Shown one piece after another: positions 1 to 5,732 of a stretch of 5,732 bases of DNA (positions are counted from its first letter, which is position 1; every line of letters begins with the position of its first letter). Source of the stretch: an uncultured Elusimicrobiales bacterium (GTDB lineage: Bacteria; Elusimicrobiota; Elusimicrobia; Elusimicrobiales; Elusimicrobiaceae); NCBI GenBank assembly GCA_934644855.1, contig CAKUDJ010000062.1, positions 1 to 5,732 on the forward strand, read 5' to 3'. The notes beneath the pieces were generated by a model. The model saw only the letters and a list, made by a program, of their open reading frames with translations. It had not been told where the DNA came from and ran no database searches. The translations under genes were made by a program, and so were the position numbers.

Positions 1-188
1 TTTTCTACCGCTTGTTTTTGGGCTTCCAGCTCGCCGTCTTTTTTCATTTGGCGCAGGTTGTTTTCGTCATACGCAACCAGGGATTCCGCAATCACATATT
101 CTCCTTCCCCTTTGGGGCCGATACGCAAAGAGCCGCACGCGGCGCACAATACACCGGCAGCTAAAGTTAATAAAAGTAGTTTTTTCAT
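1..188 (-). CDS. Small lipoprotein, N-terminal part only (runs off left edge)
   Basis: The open frame starts at the ATG at 188-186 and runs off the window after 62 codons. The product begins MKKLLLLTLAAGVLCAACGS: a lysine pair, a hydrophobic core and a lipobox-like end with Cys18 as the probable lipidated residue. This marks a signal-peptidase-II exported lipoprotein. After Cys18 the visible part has a Gly/Lys-rich spacer and a stretch reading EYVIAESLVAYDENN, then a charged, probably helical segment (QMKKDGELEAQKQAVEK). The start overlaps the stop of the preceding lipoprotein gene in an ATGA (185-188), and a GAAGGA Shine-Dalgarno (rc of 195-200) sits 6 nt upstream, so the two are probably translationally coupled. 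Signal peptide and layout resemble the neighbour, which suggests a duplicated pair, possibly LPP20-like. The family cannot be confirmed from 62 residues. Confidence 0.8.
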   Translation of the reverse strand, partial: MKKLLLLTLAAGVLCAACGSLRIGPKGEGEYVIAESLVAYDENNLRQMKKDGELEAQKQAVE

Positions 189-634
189 TTGGTTTCCTTC
201 AGGTTATATCCGGCCTGTTGCAACTGTTTTTGGGACAAGCGCATAATGACGGCGCAGCCGTCGTCTTCCAAATATTCTGTATTGACGAGCTCCATGCCGT
301 GTACCAGACCGTCGGCAGACGTGTGGATGGTGGAACCTTGGCTGACGGCATCCACTACTTGCACATCCGCGTCAACTTGGGTGCCTTTCAATACCTCTAT
401 GGCGCGTTGGTACGCATGGGCGATGGCGGCTTCGCGGCTCATAATGCGGCGTTGGGAAACGCCGGTATGTTTGGGGTTTGCCGCCCCGAAGCCGCGCACC
501 CACAGGTAGTTGGAATCCACCAAAGTATCGTTAAATTGCGGGGCAAGCTTGCCGTCTTTAACGGCGGTTTTTAGGCCGCCCGCACAAGCGCTTGCTAATA
601 AAGCGCATAATACGCCAGATAAAAGTTTTTTCAT
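185..634 (-). CDS. Small lipoprotein, LPP20-like
   Basis: This 149-residue exported protein has a typical lipoprotein signal peptide: Lys2-Lys3, hydrophobic core 4-14, and the sequence LLASAC with Cys17 as the likely lipidated residue. Position -3 is Ala rather than the commoner Leu, which is tolerated in many lipoboxes. There is no Asp after the Cys, so by the E. coli sorting rule it would go to the outer membrane. That rule is not established for this lineage. The mature part reads VRGFGAANP (46-54), then a helix beginning SREAAIAHAYQRAIEVL (66-82), then alternating beta-like segments to about 134. This Ala-rich helix followed by a VxGxELV-type strand (111-117) recalls the LPP20/FlgP-like lipoprotein fold, but the resemblance is by eye. 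It starts 2 nt after the ATPase stop, with GAGGT (rc of 639-643) as Shine-Dalgarno spanning the last codons of that gene. It overlaps the next lipoprotein by 4 nt. Function unknown. Confidence 0.82.
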   Translation of the reverse strand: MKKLLSGVLCALLASACAGGLKTAVKDGKLAPQFNDTLVDSNYLWVRGFGAANPKHTGVSQRRIMSREAAIAHAYQRAIEVLKGTQVDADVQVVDAVSQGSTIHTSADGLVHGMELVNTEYLEDDGCAVIMRLSQKQLQQAGYNLKETK

Positions 635-636
635 TT

Positions 637-3600
637 TTACCTCAATAATTCGCTAATCAGCTTTACATACGTGCTGGGCAGGCTGACGTCTTCCATATTA
701 ATAATGCCGCAGCGTATGAGCATAACTTCCAACATGTGCGTTAGAATATCATAGAAGTTTTCACGCACGGAAGGGTCACATACTTGCAACGAAGGCCCTA
801 AAATAACCGCGCCTTTGAGCTTTTTATTGTCACACAGGTTGGCTATTTTGAAGGCGGACGAAATGACGTTTTCCGTGGCGTAAGAAGAACGGACAGCAAT
901 TTCAAAACTGCCGTCTATGCCCAGTTCTTTGGCGCGTTCGGACAGCGCATACACCATCCAGTTCATCATATTGGAACTGTTCTGCGGATAAAAGAAACCA
1001 ATGCGGCCCCACTCCCCTTTGCCAAACGGCGGCAGGGAGGTGATTTCTTCCGGGCTGCGTTTCATGATGGCGCTGGTTTGGTCTTCGCCTTGTGTAGCCA
1101 GGAGTTTTTCCAAAATCATGGCTTGGGAGCGGTCCACGCCTTCCAATCCGGGGAAAATAAGTTGTTCCAATACCTTAATGCGGCGGATACTGCGCGAAAC
1201 CGTGCTAAGCGTCATGTTGGGCGCGCCGAAAAAGGATTCCACTTGGGCATCGGTCAACTCTATGCCGTTATCGGAGAGCATTTTTTTAACAATTTTGAAG
1301 TGGGCCGGGCCGTGGGCGCTTTTCAGCTCGGAAATCCAACCCGAATCCAACTTAAAGTTAATCAGTTCCTCCAGTTTGCCCAGAGATTCCGGCGGATATT
1401 TGGAGGTAATGACAATCTGCTTTTGTGCTTTTAAGAATTTATTAAGCAATTTGGAAAGGTGCACGCGGTTTTGTTCGTTGACGGCAATTAAATGGATGTC
1501 GTCAATTAACAAAACTTTGACGGAATCCATAAATTTTTCAAATTTATCAATATTGCCTTCCATCACATAGCGTTGGATGCCGCGGGATAAGCGGACCCCG
1601 TTGGTTAGAAAAATATTTTCTTGCCCGAGTTTTTGGCTCATGGCGTACCCAATGGCATTTAAGAAATGGGTTTTGCCTGTGCCCGCCGGGCCAAACAAAA
1701 CGAGCGGGTTATAGAGCTTGCCGGGGGAATCAATGACTGATACCGTGGTGGCGTGTGCAAAACGATTGACGGAAATAACCATATTTTCCAAGGTGTAGGT
1801 GGGCACAAGCGGTACTTCTAACGGCCAGTTATGTTTTTTCAGTTCTGAAAGCGGAAGCTCAATAGAATGGTCTATTGTTTTTGTTTTTTCTATGTTGTTG
1901 CCGGAGGAATTGGGGCCTAACGCAGCCGGGCGCGGCGCCGCTTGCGCGGGTTGGGCCGGCGTAGCGGCGTGTGCGGGCGTTTGCGGTGTCTGCGGCTGAG
2001 GATGCGCTTGCGCCGGGATTGCGGGCCCGGGTTGGGGCGCGGCAGGGTGTAAAGGCGCGGGGGGCTGTGTTAGCGGCTCTTTGCGCCGGATACGAAAAGT
2101 GAGTTTTGCTTCGTGGTTTTCTTCCATAACTGAATCCGCCTTCTTATCGTTTTGTAAATGTAAATCGGTTTGTGCCGGAGCTGGGCGTTGTTCCTGCGGT
2201 TTTTTTAATTTAATGCGGAATGTCGCATGTTTGGGCCGCGCCGCCTCTTGCCCGGTATGGGTGCCCGGCACTGGTTGCTGCACCGGGCCCGCAGGTGCGG
2301 TGGGTTGCAGCGTTTCTTCCGGGGATGTGCTTTGGTTCGGTGCGCGTTGTGCCCCGGCGTTTTGGGCTTCCGGGGTTGCGGCTCCGGGTTGCTCCGTTTG
2401 CTTTTCCTGCGGGGCAATTCCCTCGCGTAAAAGCGTTTCTTGGCGTTCCCGCATTTCCCGCATGGCTGTCGTTTCGGTGCGGAGCGGGCGCGCCATATCC
2501 GGCGCATCCGTATTTAATGTTTTTTGGAAAGTGCGCTGGAGGGTTTCTTTATTAATGGTGGTTTCTAAATTAAAAGTTTTATCTAAATCATCTGCCTGTT
2601 CCCGGATGGTAATTTCGGGCAAATCGGTATCCGGGTTGGCGGGTTTGTGTTCCGTGACATTAAAATGGCGGACTCTTACCCCGGCCACCGGGGCTACGGT
2701 GTTTAGAATTTCTACTTCTTCCGGCATTTGTGCCGGGCCGGGTTCGGGCTGCGTGGTACCGCCCGCAGCGGCGTGCGCGGCGTTTGTGTCCGGCGCGGCA
2801 GCGTCAGGCTCCGGTTTGGCGGCAGGCGTGCGCTTAGTAATATGGCCTTGCGCGTCTAAATCCATAAAGCAGGTTTCATCTTTTATTTTTTGTTCAAAAA
2901 CATTAAAGGTTTCTTCCAAGCTGTCTTTTCCGTCCGCTAAATTATTCAACTTGGCATTACGCCCGGCATTGGCTTGTTGGTTGGATTTGGGGTTGTTCAA
3001 ATCCAAAAACATATCATATTTGGTTTTGGCTTCAAAAATATCGTCTAATGGCATTTGGTCCAGTAAAGTGCCTTCCATATCCTTAATCAACATATCTTTA
3101 TCGTTGATAGGGTTGTTTTCTTCGGCAGCGGCAGCTTCTTTGGCCGGGGCGCCGTCCGCTGCGGGGGCCGGTTGGCCGGACGGGGGTTGCGCTTGTGGGG
3201 CCGTTTCCTGCCCGGTGGGCGCTTCTTCCGTTTGGGGACTGATGACCTGTTTTTGCAGGTCAATCCCGGTAGGGGTATCTAAATCAATAGACCCTCTGCC
3301 GGCAGAAACCCGGTTTGCGGAATCTTCCCCGGAGCCTGACGGGCGGAAAAAGCTTTCGGAAGGGTCTAGGGTAATAAAAGTGGGGAAATCTTTATCCTCT
3401 TTGGCCACGTCTTGGTTGAACAGCGGTTCACCCAAGACGCCGCCGGGGACAAATTGGTTTACTTTGTTGGTTTGGGATATGCCTTCTGTCACGGCCGTGC
3501 GGATTTTATCCAACGTTCCTTCGTCCATGTCACAGGGCAATTCAAATTGATAGACAAACGGCGCCACGGCGGCCGTAGGAGCTTGAGCGTACCCCGCCAA

Positions 3601-3711
3601 TTTTTTGGAAATTAAGCGGGCGTCATGTTCCGTGCCGTCTATTACTAACGCATAAAGCAGACTTTTCGTTTGCGGGTCAATCCGAGAAATAATATCCCAA
3701 TTTTGAATCAT
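637..3711 (-). CDS. 1024-residue DnaA-like AAA+ ATPase lacking the DnaA DNA-binding domain
   Basis: Seen: an unrecognised N-terminal domain (about 1-115); a long low-complexity linker rich in Pro, Ala, Gln and Glu (about 120-620); a DnaA-type AAA+ core (about 635-850); and an unrecognised C-terminal domain (about 890-1024). The core opens with a DnaA box-I-like stretch ([20 protein letters not shown] from 639). It then has Walker A GPAGTGKT (674-681), Walker B VLLIDDIH (733-740, acidic pair D737-D738) and a sensor-I segment IVITSKYPP (766-774). Bacterial DnaA is usually about 400-600 residues and ends in domain IV, a helix-turn-helix with a conserved RDHxT-type signature. No such motif is present. 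The DnaA box-VII Arg pair appears as Leu783/Lys787, and the sensor-II Arg as Ser836. The ATG overlaps the deoC stop (ATGA) and follows AGAGGG, so the start is well supported. It is a DnaA paralogue rather than the initiator. It may be a nucleotide-dependent scaffold or regulator. Its partner and substrate are unknown. Confidence 0.9.
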   Translation of the reverse strand: MIQNWDIISRIDPQTKSLLYALVIDGTEHDARLISKKLAGYAQAPTAAVAPFVYQFELPCDMDEGTLDKIRTAVTEGISQTNKVNQFVPGGVLGEPLFNQDVAKEDKDFPTFITLDPSESFFRPSGSGEDSANRVSAGRGSIDLDTPTGIDLQKQVISPQTEEAPTGQETAPQAQPPSGQPAPAADGAPAKEAAAAEENNPINDKDMLIKDMEGTLLDQMPLDDIFEAKTKYDMFLDLNNPKSNQQANAGRNAKLNNLADGKDSLEETFNVFEQKIKDETCFMDLDAQGHITKRTPAAKPEPDAAAPDTNAAHAAAGGTTQPEPGPAQMPEEVEILNTVAPVAGVRVRHFNVTEHKPANPDTDLPEITIREQADDLDKTFNLETTINKETLQRTFQKTLNTDAPDMARPLRTETTAMREMRERQETLLREGIAPQEKQTEQPGAATPEAQNAGAQRAPNQSTSPEETLQPTAPAGPVQQPVPGTHTGQEAARPKHATFRIKLKKPQEQRPAPAQTDLHLQNDKKADSVMEENHEAKLTFRIRRKEPLTQPPAPLHPAAPQPGPAIPAQAHPQPQTPQTPAHAATPAQPAQAAPRPAALGPNSSGNNIEKTKTIDHSIELPLSELKKHNWPLEVPLVPTYTLENMVISVNRFAHATTVSVIDSPGKLYNPLVLFGPAGTGKTHFLNAIGYAMSQKLGQENIFLTNGVRLSRGIQRYVMEGNIDKFEKFMDSVKVLLIDDIHLIAVNEQNRVHLSKLLNKFLKAQKQIVITSKYPPESLGKLEELINFKLDSGWISELKSAHGPAHFKIVKKMLSDNGIELTDAQVESFFGAPNMTLSTVSRSIRRIKVLEQLIFPGLEGVDRSQAMILEKLLATQGEDQTSAIMKRSPEEITSLPPFGKGEWGRIGFFYPQNSSNMMNWMVYALSERAKELGIDGSFEIAVRSSYATENVISSAFKIANLCDNKKLKGAVILGPSLQVCDPSVRENFYDILTHMLEVMLIRCGIINMEDVSLPSTYVKLISELLR

Positions 3712-4352
3712 TTTCCCTCTACAATTTTAATGCCGCTGCTGGCCCCTAAGCGGGTGGCCCCGGCCGCCAGCATAGCTTCGGCGTCTTCCCGGGTGCGTAC
3801 CCCGCCCGAAGCTTTTACCTGCATTCCGGCCGGAATGGATTTTTTCATTAAGGCCACATCATGCGCGGTGGCCCCGCCGCCGGCAAAGCCCGTGGAGGTT
3901 TTTACAAAATCCGCCTTGGCCTCGGCGGCCAATTCACAGGCTTTTACTTTTTCTTCGTCCGTCAGTTCACTGGTTTCAATGATGACTTTTAGGACAAAGT
4001 GGTCCCCCAAGGCGCGCAGGGCGCGGATGTCTTGGAGGACGGTGTCGTAATCTTTGCTTTTTAACGCGCCGATGTTGATAACCATATCCAATTCATCGGC
4101 GCCGTTTTCCAACGCGTTTTTGGCTTCAAAAACCTTTACCTCGGTGGTGTTGGCCCCCAACGGAAACCCAATCACGGTGCAGGTTTTTACGCCTGTGCCT
4201 TTAAGCAATCCGGCAGCCATGGGCACCCAATACGGGTTTACGCATACGCTGCAAAAGCCGTGTTCGGCCGCTTCGCGGCATAAATTTTCAATTTGCGCGC
4301 GGGTGGCGGTGGGTTTCAGTAAGGTATGGTCAATTACTTTGGCAAGGTTCAT
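3708..4352 (-). CDS. deoC: Deoxyribose-phosphate aldolase
   Basis: A cytosolic class I aldolase of deoxynucleoside breakdown: 2-deoxy-D-ribose-5-phosphate is split to glyceraldehyde-3-phosphate and acetaldehyde. The 214-residue product starts [17 protein letters not shown], the family's N-terminal signature. The Schiff-base lysine is in [13 protein letters not shown] (Lys151), the second active-site lysine is in VKASGGVRT (Lys180), and the proton-relay aspartate is in ELDMVIN (Asp89). GASSG (204-208) belongs to the phosphate site. The length fits the short bacterial form (B. subtilis type, about 220). An in-frame ATG at 4403 would add 17 residues, but it lies inside tpiA. The ATG at 4352 has GGAGG 5 nt upstream and puts the family signature at residue 1, so it is preferred. 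It lies 13 nt after tpiA and overlaps the ATPase gene by 4 nt. Its product glyceraldehyde-3-phosphate is a substrate of TpiA, so pairing the two makes metabolic sense. Confidence 0.96.
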   Translation of the reverse strand: MNLAKVIDHTLLKPTATRAQIENLCREAAEHGFCSVCVNPYWVPMAAGLLKGTGVKTCTVIGFPLGANTTEVKVFEAKNALENGADELDMVINIGALKSKDYDTVLQDIRALRALGDHFVLKVIIETSELTDEEKVKACELAAEAKADFVKTSTGFAGGGATAHDVALMKKSIPAGMQVKASGGVRTREDAEAMLAAGATRLGASSGIKIVEGK

Positions 4353-4357
4353 AAAAG

Positions 4358-4362
4358 CCTCC
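4358..4362 (-). promoter_or_regulatory. Shine-Dalgarno of deoC (decides the start)
   Basis: GGAGG on the minus strand lies 5 nt before the ATG at 4352, in the 13-nt gap after the tpiA stop. The upstream in-frame ATG at 4403 has no comparable site, so 4352 is taken as the start. Confidence 0.85.
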
Positions 4363-4365
4363 AGC

Positions 4366-5124
4366 TTAGTTAAAGTTAATAATGCGGCGGAATTTTTCCG
4401 CAATTAAAGACTGGCCGCCCACTAAAGCGCCGTCCACGTCTTCTTTAGCCATGATTTCATCCACGTTGGAATCTTTCACGCTGCCGCCGTACAAAATGCG
4501 GGTGGCTTGGGCAAAATCATTGCCGTAGGCGGTGGCTAAATACCGGCGGATAGCGGCGTGTACTTCCTGCGCTTGTTCCGGCGTAGCGGTTTTGCCCGTG
4601 CCGATGGCCCAAACGGGTTCGTAGGCAATAACCAGGCCGTTTAATTGTTCGGCGGTGAAATCTTTTAAGCCGTTTTTCAGTTGGGCTTCAATTACTTGTA
4701 AGGTTTCGCCGGCTTCGCGTTGGTCCAAGGTTTCCCCTACGCAGAAGATGACGGTTAAGCCGTGGCGCAAGGCGGCGGCTACTTTTTTGTTCAAAATTTC
4801 GTCCGTATCGCCAAATACGCTGCGGCGTTCGCTATGGCCGATAATGGTGTGGGTGGCGCCGGCATCTTTGGCCTGCACGGGGGAAACAGCGCTCGTGAAC
4901 GCGCCTTTGTCTTCCCAATGGACGTCTTGGGCGGCGACCTCAATGGCGGTGCCTTTGCAAAGTTCGGCTACTTTAGCCAAAGAGGTGTAAGACGGAGCGA
5001 CAATAATTTCGGCATTTTGTTTATTTTCAAAATTTTCGGTAAGTCCTTTGATTAACGCGGCAGATTCCGCCAGCGTGTTGTGCATTTTCCAGTTTCCGGC
5101 AATAATGGGTGTTCTTTTGGTCAT
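4366..5124 (-). CDS. tpiA: Triosephosphate isomerase
   Basis: Glycolytic and gluconeogenic enzyme of the cytosol that interconverts dihydroxyacetone phosphate and D-glyceraldehyde-3-phosphate. The 252-residue product, normal for the family (E. coli 255), has every catalytic landmark: GNWKMHNT with Asn11 and Lys13, IIGHSERR with the electrophile His97, [16 protein letters not shown] with the base Glu169 followed by flexible loop 6, the phosphate-binding LYGGSVK (211-217), and GALVGGQSL (232-240). The last block usually reads GGASL, so Gln238 is a mild variant. An in-frame ATG at 5142 would add six residues (MIKRKK). The ATG at 5124 is preferred because AAGAGG lies exactly 6 nt upstream and the protein then starts [13 protein letters not shown] like its relatives. 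It appears to be the first gene of the operon that continues into deoC and the DnaA-like ATPase. Confidence 0.97.
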   Translation of the reverse strand: MTKRTPIIAGNWKMHNTLAESAALIKGLTENFENKQNAEIIVAPSYTSLAKVAELCKGTAIEVAAQDVHWEDKGAFTSAVSPVQAKDAGATHTIIGHSERRSVFGDTDEILNKKVAAALRHGLTVIFCVGETLDQREAGETLQVIEAQLKNGLKDFTAEQLNGLVIAYEPVWAIGTGKTATPEQAQEVHAAIRRYLATAYGNDFAQATRILYGGSVKDSNVDEIMAKEDVDGALVGGQSLIAEKFRRIINFN

Positions 5125-5130
5125 TTTTTT

Positions 5131-5136
5131 CCTCTT
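5131..5136 (-). promoter_or_regulatory. Shine-Dalgarno of tpiA (decides the start)
   Basis: AAGAGG on the minus strand is separated by six A residues from the ATG at 5124. The alternative ATG at 5142 lies upstream of this site and overlaps the proposed -10 region, so it is rejected as the start. Confidence 0.8.
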
Positions 5137-5143
5137 AATCATT

Positions 5144-5173
5144 AAAATACGGCAAAATCTTCTCCCGTTTCAA
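5144..5173 (-). promoter_or_regulatory. Possible sigma70-type promoter of the tpiA operon
   Basis: On the minus strand, TTGAAA (rc of 5168-5173; 5 of 6 to TTGACA) is followed after 18 nt by TATTTT (rc of 5144-5149; 4 of 6 to TATAAT). Initiation would fall near 5137, giving a leader of about a dozen nucleotides that just includes the Shine-Dalgarno. A leader this short is unusual, and weaker alternatives exist upstream (for example TTCCAA and TAGTAT spaced 16 nt). This is therefore only the best-scoring candidate by eye. Confidence 0.35.
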
Positions 5174-5181
5174 GGGGGAAG
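5159..5181. repeat. Imperfect inverted repeat over the proposed tpiA -35
   Basis: Arms 5159-5166 and 5174-5181 pair over 8 bp with one mismatch around a 7-nt loop that holds the candidate -35 hexamer. It could be an operator or, if transcribed from further upstream, a leader hairpin. Function inferred from position only. Confidence 0.35.
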
Positions 5182-5216
5182 TATCCTATTAAATACTATC
5201 AAATAAACGGACGTTT
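5180..5216. repeat. Two short inverted repeats upstream of tpiA
   Basis: AGTAT (5180-5184) pairs with ATACT (5193-5197) across 8 nt. AAACG (5205-5209) pairs with CGTTT (5212-5216) across GA. Both are perfect 5-bp arms in an AT-rich stretch just upstream of the proposed promoter. They would suit dimeric regulator sites, but arms this short occur by chance. Confidence 0.25.
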
Positions 5217-5271
5217 GGAAAGCCTTGGCGGGTAAAAGCCCTTTATATCAGGGGAACGCGCCCCGCGGCGG

Positions 5272-5300
5272 CCCCCGGGTCGCTGGGATTGTACCGGGGG
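5272..5300. other. GC-rich hairpin, possible structured RNA element
   Basis: CCCCCGG (5272-5278) is perfectly complementary to CCGGGGG (5294-5300) around a 15-nt loop. An alternative 6-bp pairing joins 5271-5276 with 5304-5309, so two mutually exclusive folds are possible. Nearby smaller stems are GGGG/CCCC (5251-5264) and GCGGC/GTCGC (5265-5283, one wobble). It could be part of a small RNA, a leader element of the tpiA operon, or simply a structured spacer. No known RNA family was recognised. Confidence 0.35.
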
Positions 5301-5357
5301 GGTGGGGGCTTAAACGCGCGGAGTTTTGGGCCGTGTGGCCTGCTAGCGGACAAAATG

Positions 5358-5386
5358 AAAAGGCCCCGGCAAAACCGGGGTCTTTT
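5358..5386 (-). terminator. Rho-independent terminator of lpxI (potentially bidirectional)
   Basis: The core CCCCGG (5364-5369) pairs with CCGGGG (5375-5380) around a 5-nt loop. Flanking G-T, G-C and A-T pairs extend the stem to 5358/5386. On the minus strand the hairpin begins 17 nt after the lpxI stop and ends in TTTT. On the plus strand it is followed by TCTTTTTC, an even better U-tract, so it could also end a plus-strand transcript. The obvious job is to separate lpxI from the tpiA operon. Confidence 0.85.
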
Positions 5387-5403
5387 TCAAAGCGGGGCCC
5401 ATT

Positions 5404-5732
5404 TTATACGGCCAGGAAACAAATTTTGTATTTATCGGCCAGTTTGATGACGTCTTCCAAATCCAACACGAGCGTTTTGCCCGCTTCAAAGGCTACAATA
5501 TGGAACCCCGCCTTGTGGGCGCTTTCCAACGTGCCTTTGCCTACCACGGGCAAATCAAACCGTGCATCTTGGTCCGGCCGGGCCACTTTTACAACGGCTA
5601 CGGGAACGTCTTTTTCGGCCGATTTTTTGTATAACTCGCCCGCCCGCAAAATACATTGGTCGGTGCCTTCCATGCCTTCTACCGCAATCGTGGCGTTTTG
5701 GCTGACCACGCAGGTAAGGCCAATGTCCAACG
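5404..5732 (-). CDS. lpxI: UDP-2,3-diacylglucosamine diphosphatase LpxI, C-terminal part
   Basis: LpxI hydrolyses UDP-2,3-diacylglucosamine to lipid X and UMP in lipid A biosynthesis, acting at the cytoplasmic side of the inner membrane. It replaces LpxH in many lineages. About 109 codons are visible. The gene enters from the right edge, and the N-terminal portion (roughly 160 residues of a family length near 270) is outside. The visible part matches the LpxI C-terminal domain: the block LDIGLTCVVSQNATIAVEG, then EGTDQCILRAGEL, then VKVARPDQDARFDLPVVG with the conserved Gln-Asp-x-Arg-Phe-Asp signature, and the closing FEAGKTLVLDLEDVIKLAD. A TTG codon at 5730-5728 lies mid-protein and should not be read as the start. 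The stop is followed by a strong terminator, so lpxI ends its own transcription unit. It indicates an organism that makes lipid A. Confidence 0.93.
   Translation of the reverse strand, partial: LDIGLTCVVSQNATIAVEGMEGTDQCILRAGELYKKSAEKDVPVAVVKVARPDQDARFDLPVVGKGTLESAHKAGFHIVAFEAGKTLVLDLEDVIKLADKYKICFLAV

Larger units (their letters stand above)
5125..5403. other. 279-bp intergenic region with GC-rich structured core
   Basis: This is the only sizeable non-coding stretch in the window. From high to low coordinates it holds the lpxI terminator, a GC-rich block (49 of 60 bases G/C in 5251-5310), and an AT-rich promoter-like zone before tpiA. No convincing open frame, tRNA or rRNA was found in it. 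The GC-rich block contains long G and C runs and several potential stems. Confidence 0.7.

Noticed and set aside
2205..2507. 100-codon minus-strand frame inside the ATPase gene
   Set aside because: It is an out-of-frame shadow of the linker, giving an Arg/Pro-rich peptide with no independent ribosome site evident.
3121..3300. Possible frameshift or gene fusion within the long ATPase linker
   Set aside because: The frame is uninterrupted with consistent composition from the N-terminal domain into the AAA+ core, and no internal start with a convincing ribosome site and domain boundary was found. A single long gene is simpler.
2081..3550. 489-codon open frame on the plus strand, antisense to the ATPase linker
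   Set aside because: Its product is a low-complexity Ser/Ala/Gly/Cys-rich string with no domain. It arises because the Pro/Ala/Gln-rich linker codons rarely give stops in this antisense frame. The opposite strand has a coherent AAA+ protein with good start and coupling signals.
4353..4403. Upstream in-frame start for deoC at 4403
   Set aside because: It would begin inside tpiA and add 17 non-conserved residues. The ATG at 4352 has an ideal GGAGG and the family's N-terminal signature.
5125..5142. Upstream in-frame start for tpiA at 5142
   Set aside because: It adds only MIKRKK and lies upstream of the clear AAGAGG site serving 5124.
5728..5730. TTG as a start codon for a short 108-residue gene
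   Set aside because: The sequence from here is the middle of LpxI and the frame is still open at the window edge, so this is a fragment of a longer gene.
1..5732. CRISPR arrays, insertion sequences, tRNA or rRNA genes
   Set aside because: No regularly spaced direct repeats, transposase-like frames, terminal repeats or recognisable structural RNA sequences were seen on either strand.

Overview
The window comes from a diderm (Gram-negative-type) bacterium. It carries lpxI, a lipid A gene, and two lipoproteins with lipobox signal peptides. The phylum cannot be fixed from the sequence. A gut-type lineage such as Elusimicrobiota is a guess from overall flavour only. All recognisable genes are on the minus strand, so the order of transcription runs from high to low coordinates.

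Layout from the right edge: (1) 5732-5404 is the 3' part of lpxI, which enters from outside the window and ends in a strong hairpin terminator (5358-5386). (2) 5403-5125 is a 279-bp intergenic region. It has a very GC-rich, hairpin-forming core (49 of 60 bases G/C in 5251-5310), then an AT-rich stretch with inverted repeats and a plausible promoter pointing at tpiA. (3) 5124-1 is a run of five tightly packed co-directional genes: tpiA (triosephosphate isomerase), deoC (deoxyribose-phosphate aldolase), a 1024-residue DnaA-like AAA+ ATPase, a small lipoprotein, and the start of a second small lipoprotein cut by the left edge. Junctions are a 13-nt gap, a 4-nt ATGA overlap, a 2-nt gap and another 4-nt ATGA overlap. 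Each downstream start has its own Shine-Dalgarno sequence inside the preceding gene or gap, so one operon is the natural reading.

TpiA and DeoC are orthodox enzymes with intact active sites and share glyceraldehyde-3-phosphate. DeoC releases it from deoxyribose-5-phosphate and TpiA interconverts it with dihydroxyacetone phosphate. The ATPase is the unusual element. It has a DnaA-type nucleotide-binding core (residues about 635-850) behind an unrecognised N-terminal domain and a roughly 500-residue Pro/Ala/Gln-rich linker. In place of the DnaA DNA-binding domain IV it has an unrecognised C-terminal domain of about 135 residues. By eye, the DnaA arginine-finger and sensor-II arginines are replaced, so it is unlikely to be a replication initiator. 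It is the best candidate for something undescribed in this window, possibly together with the two co-translated lipoproteins. What it does cannot be read from the sequence.
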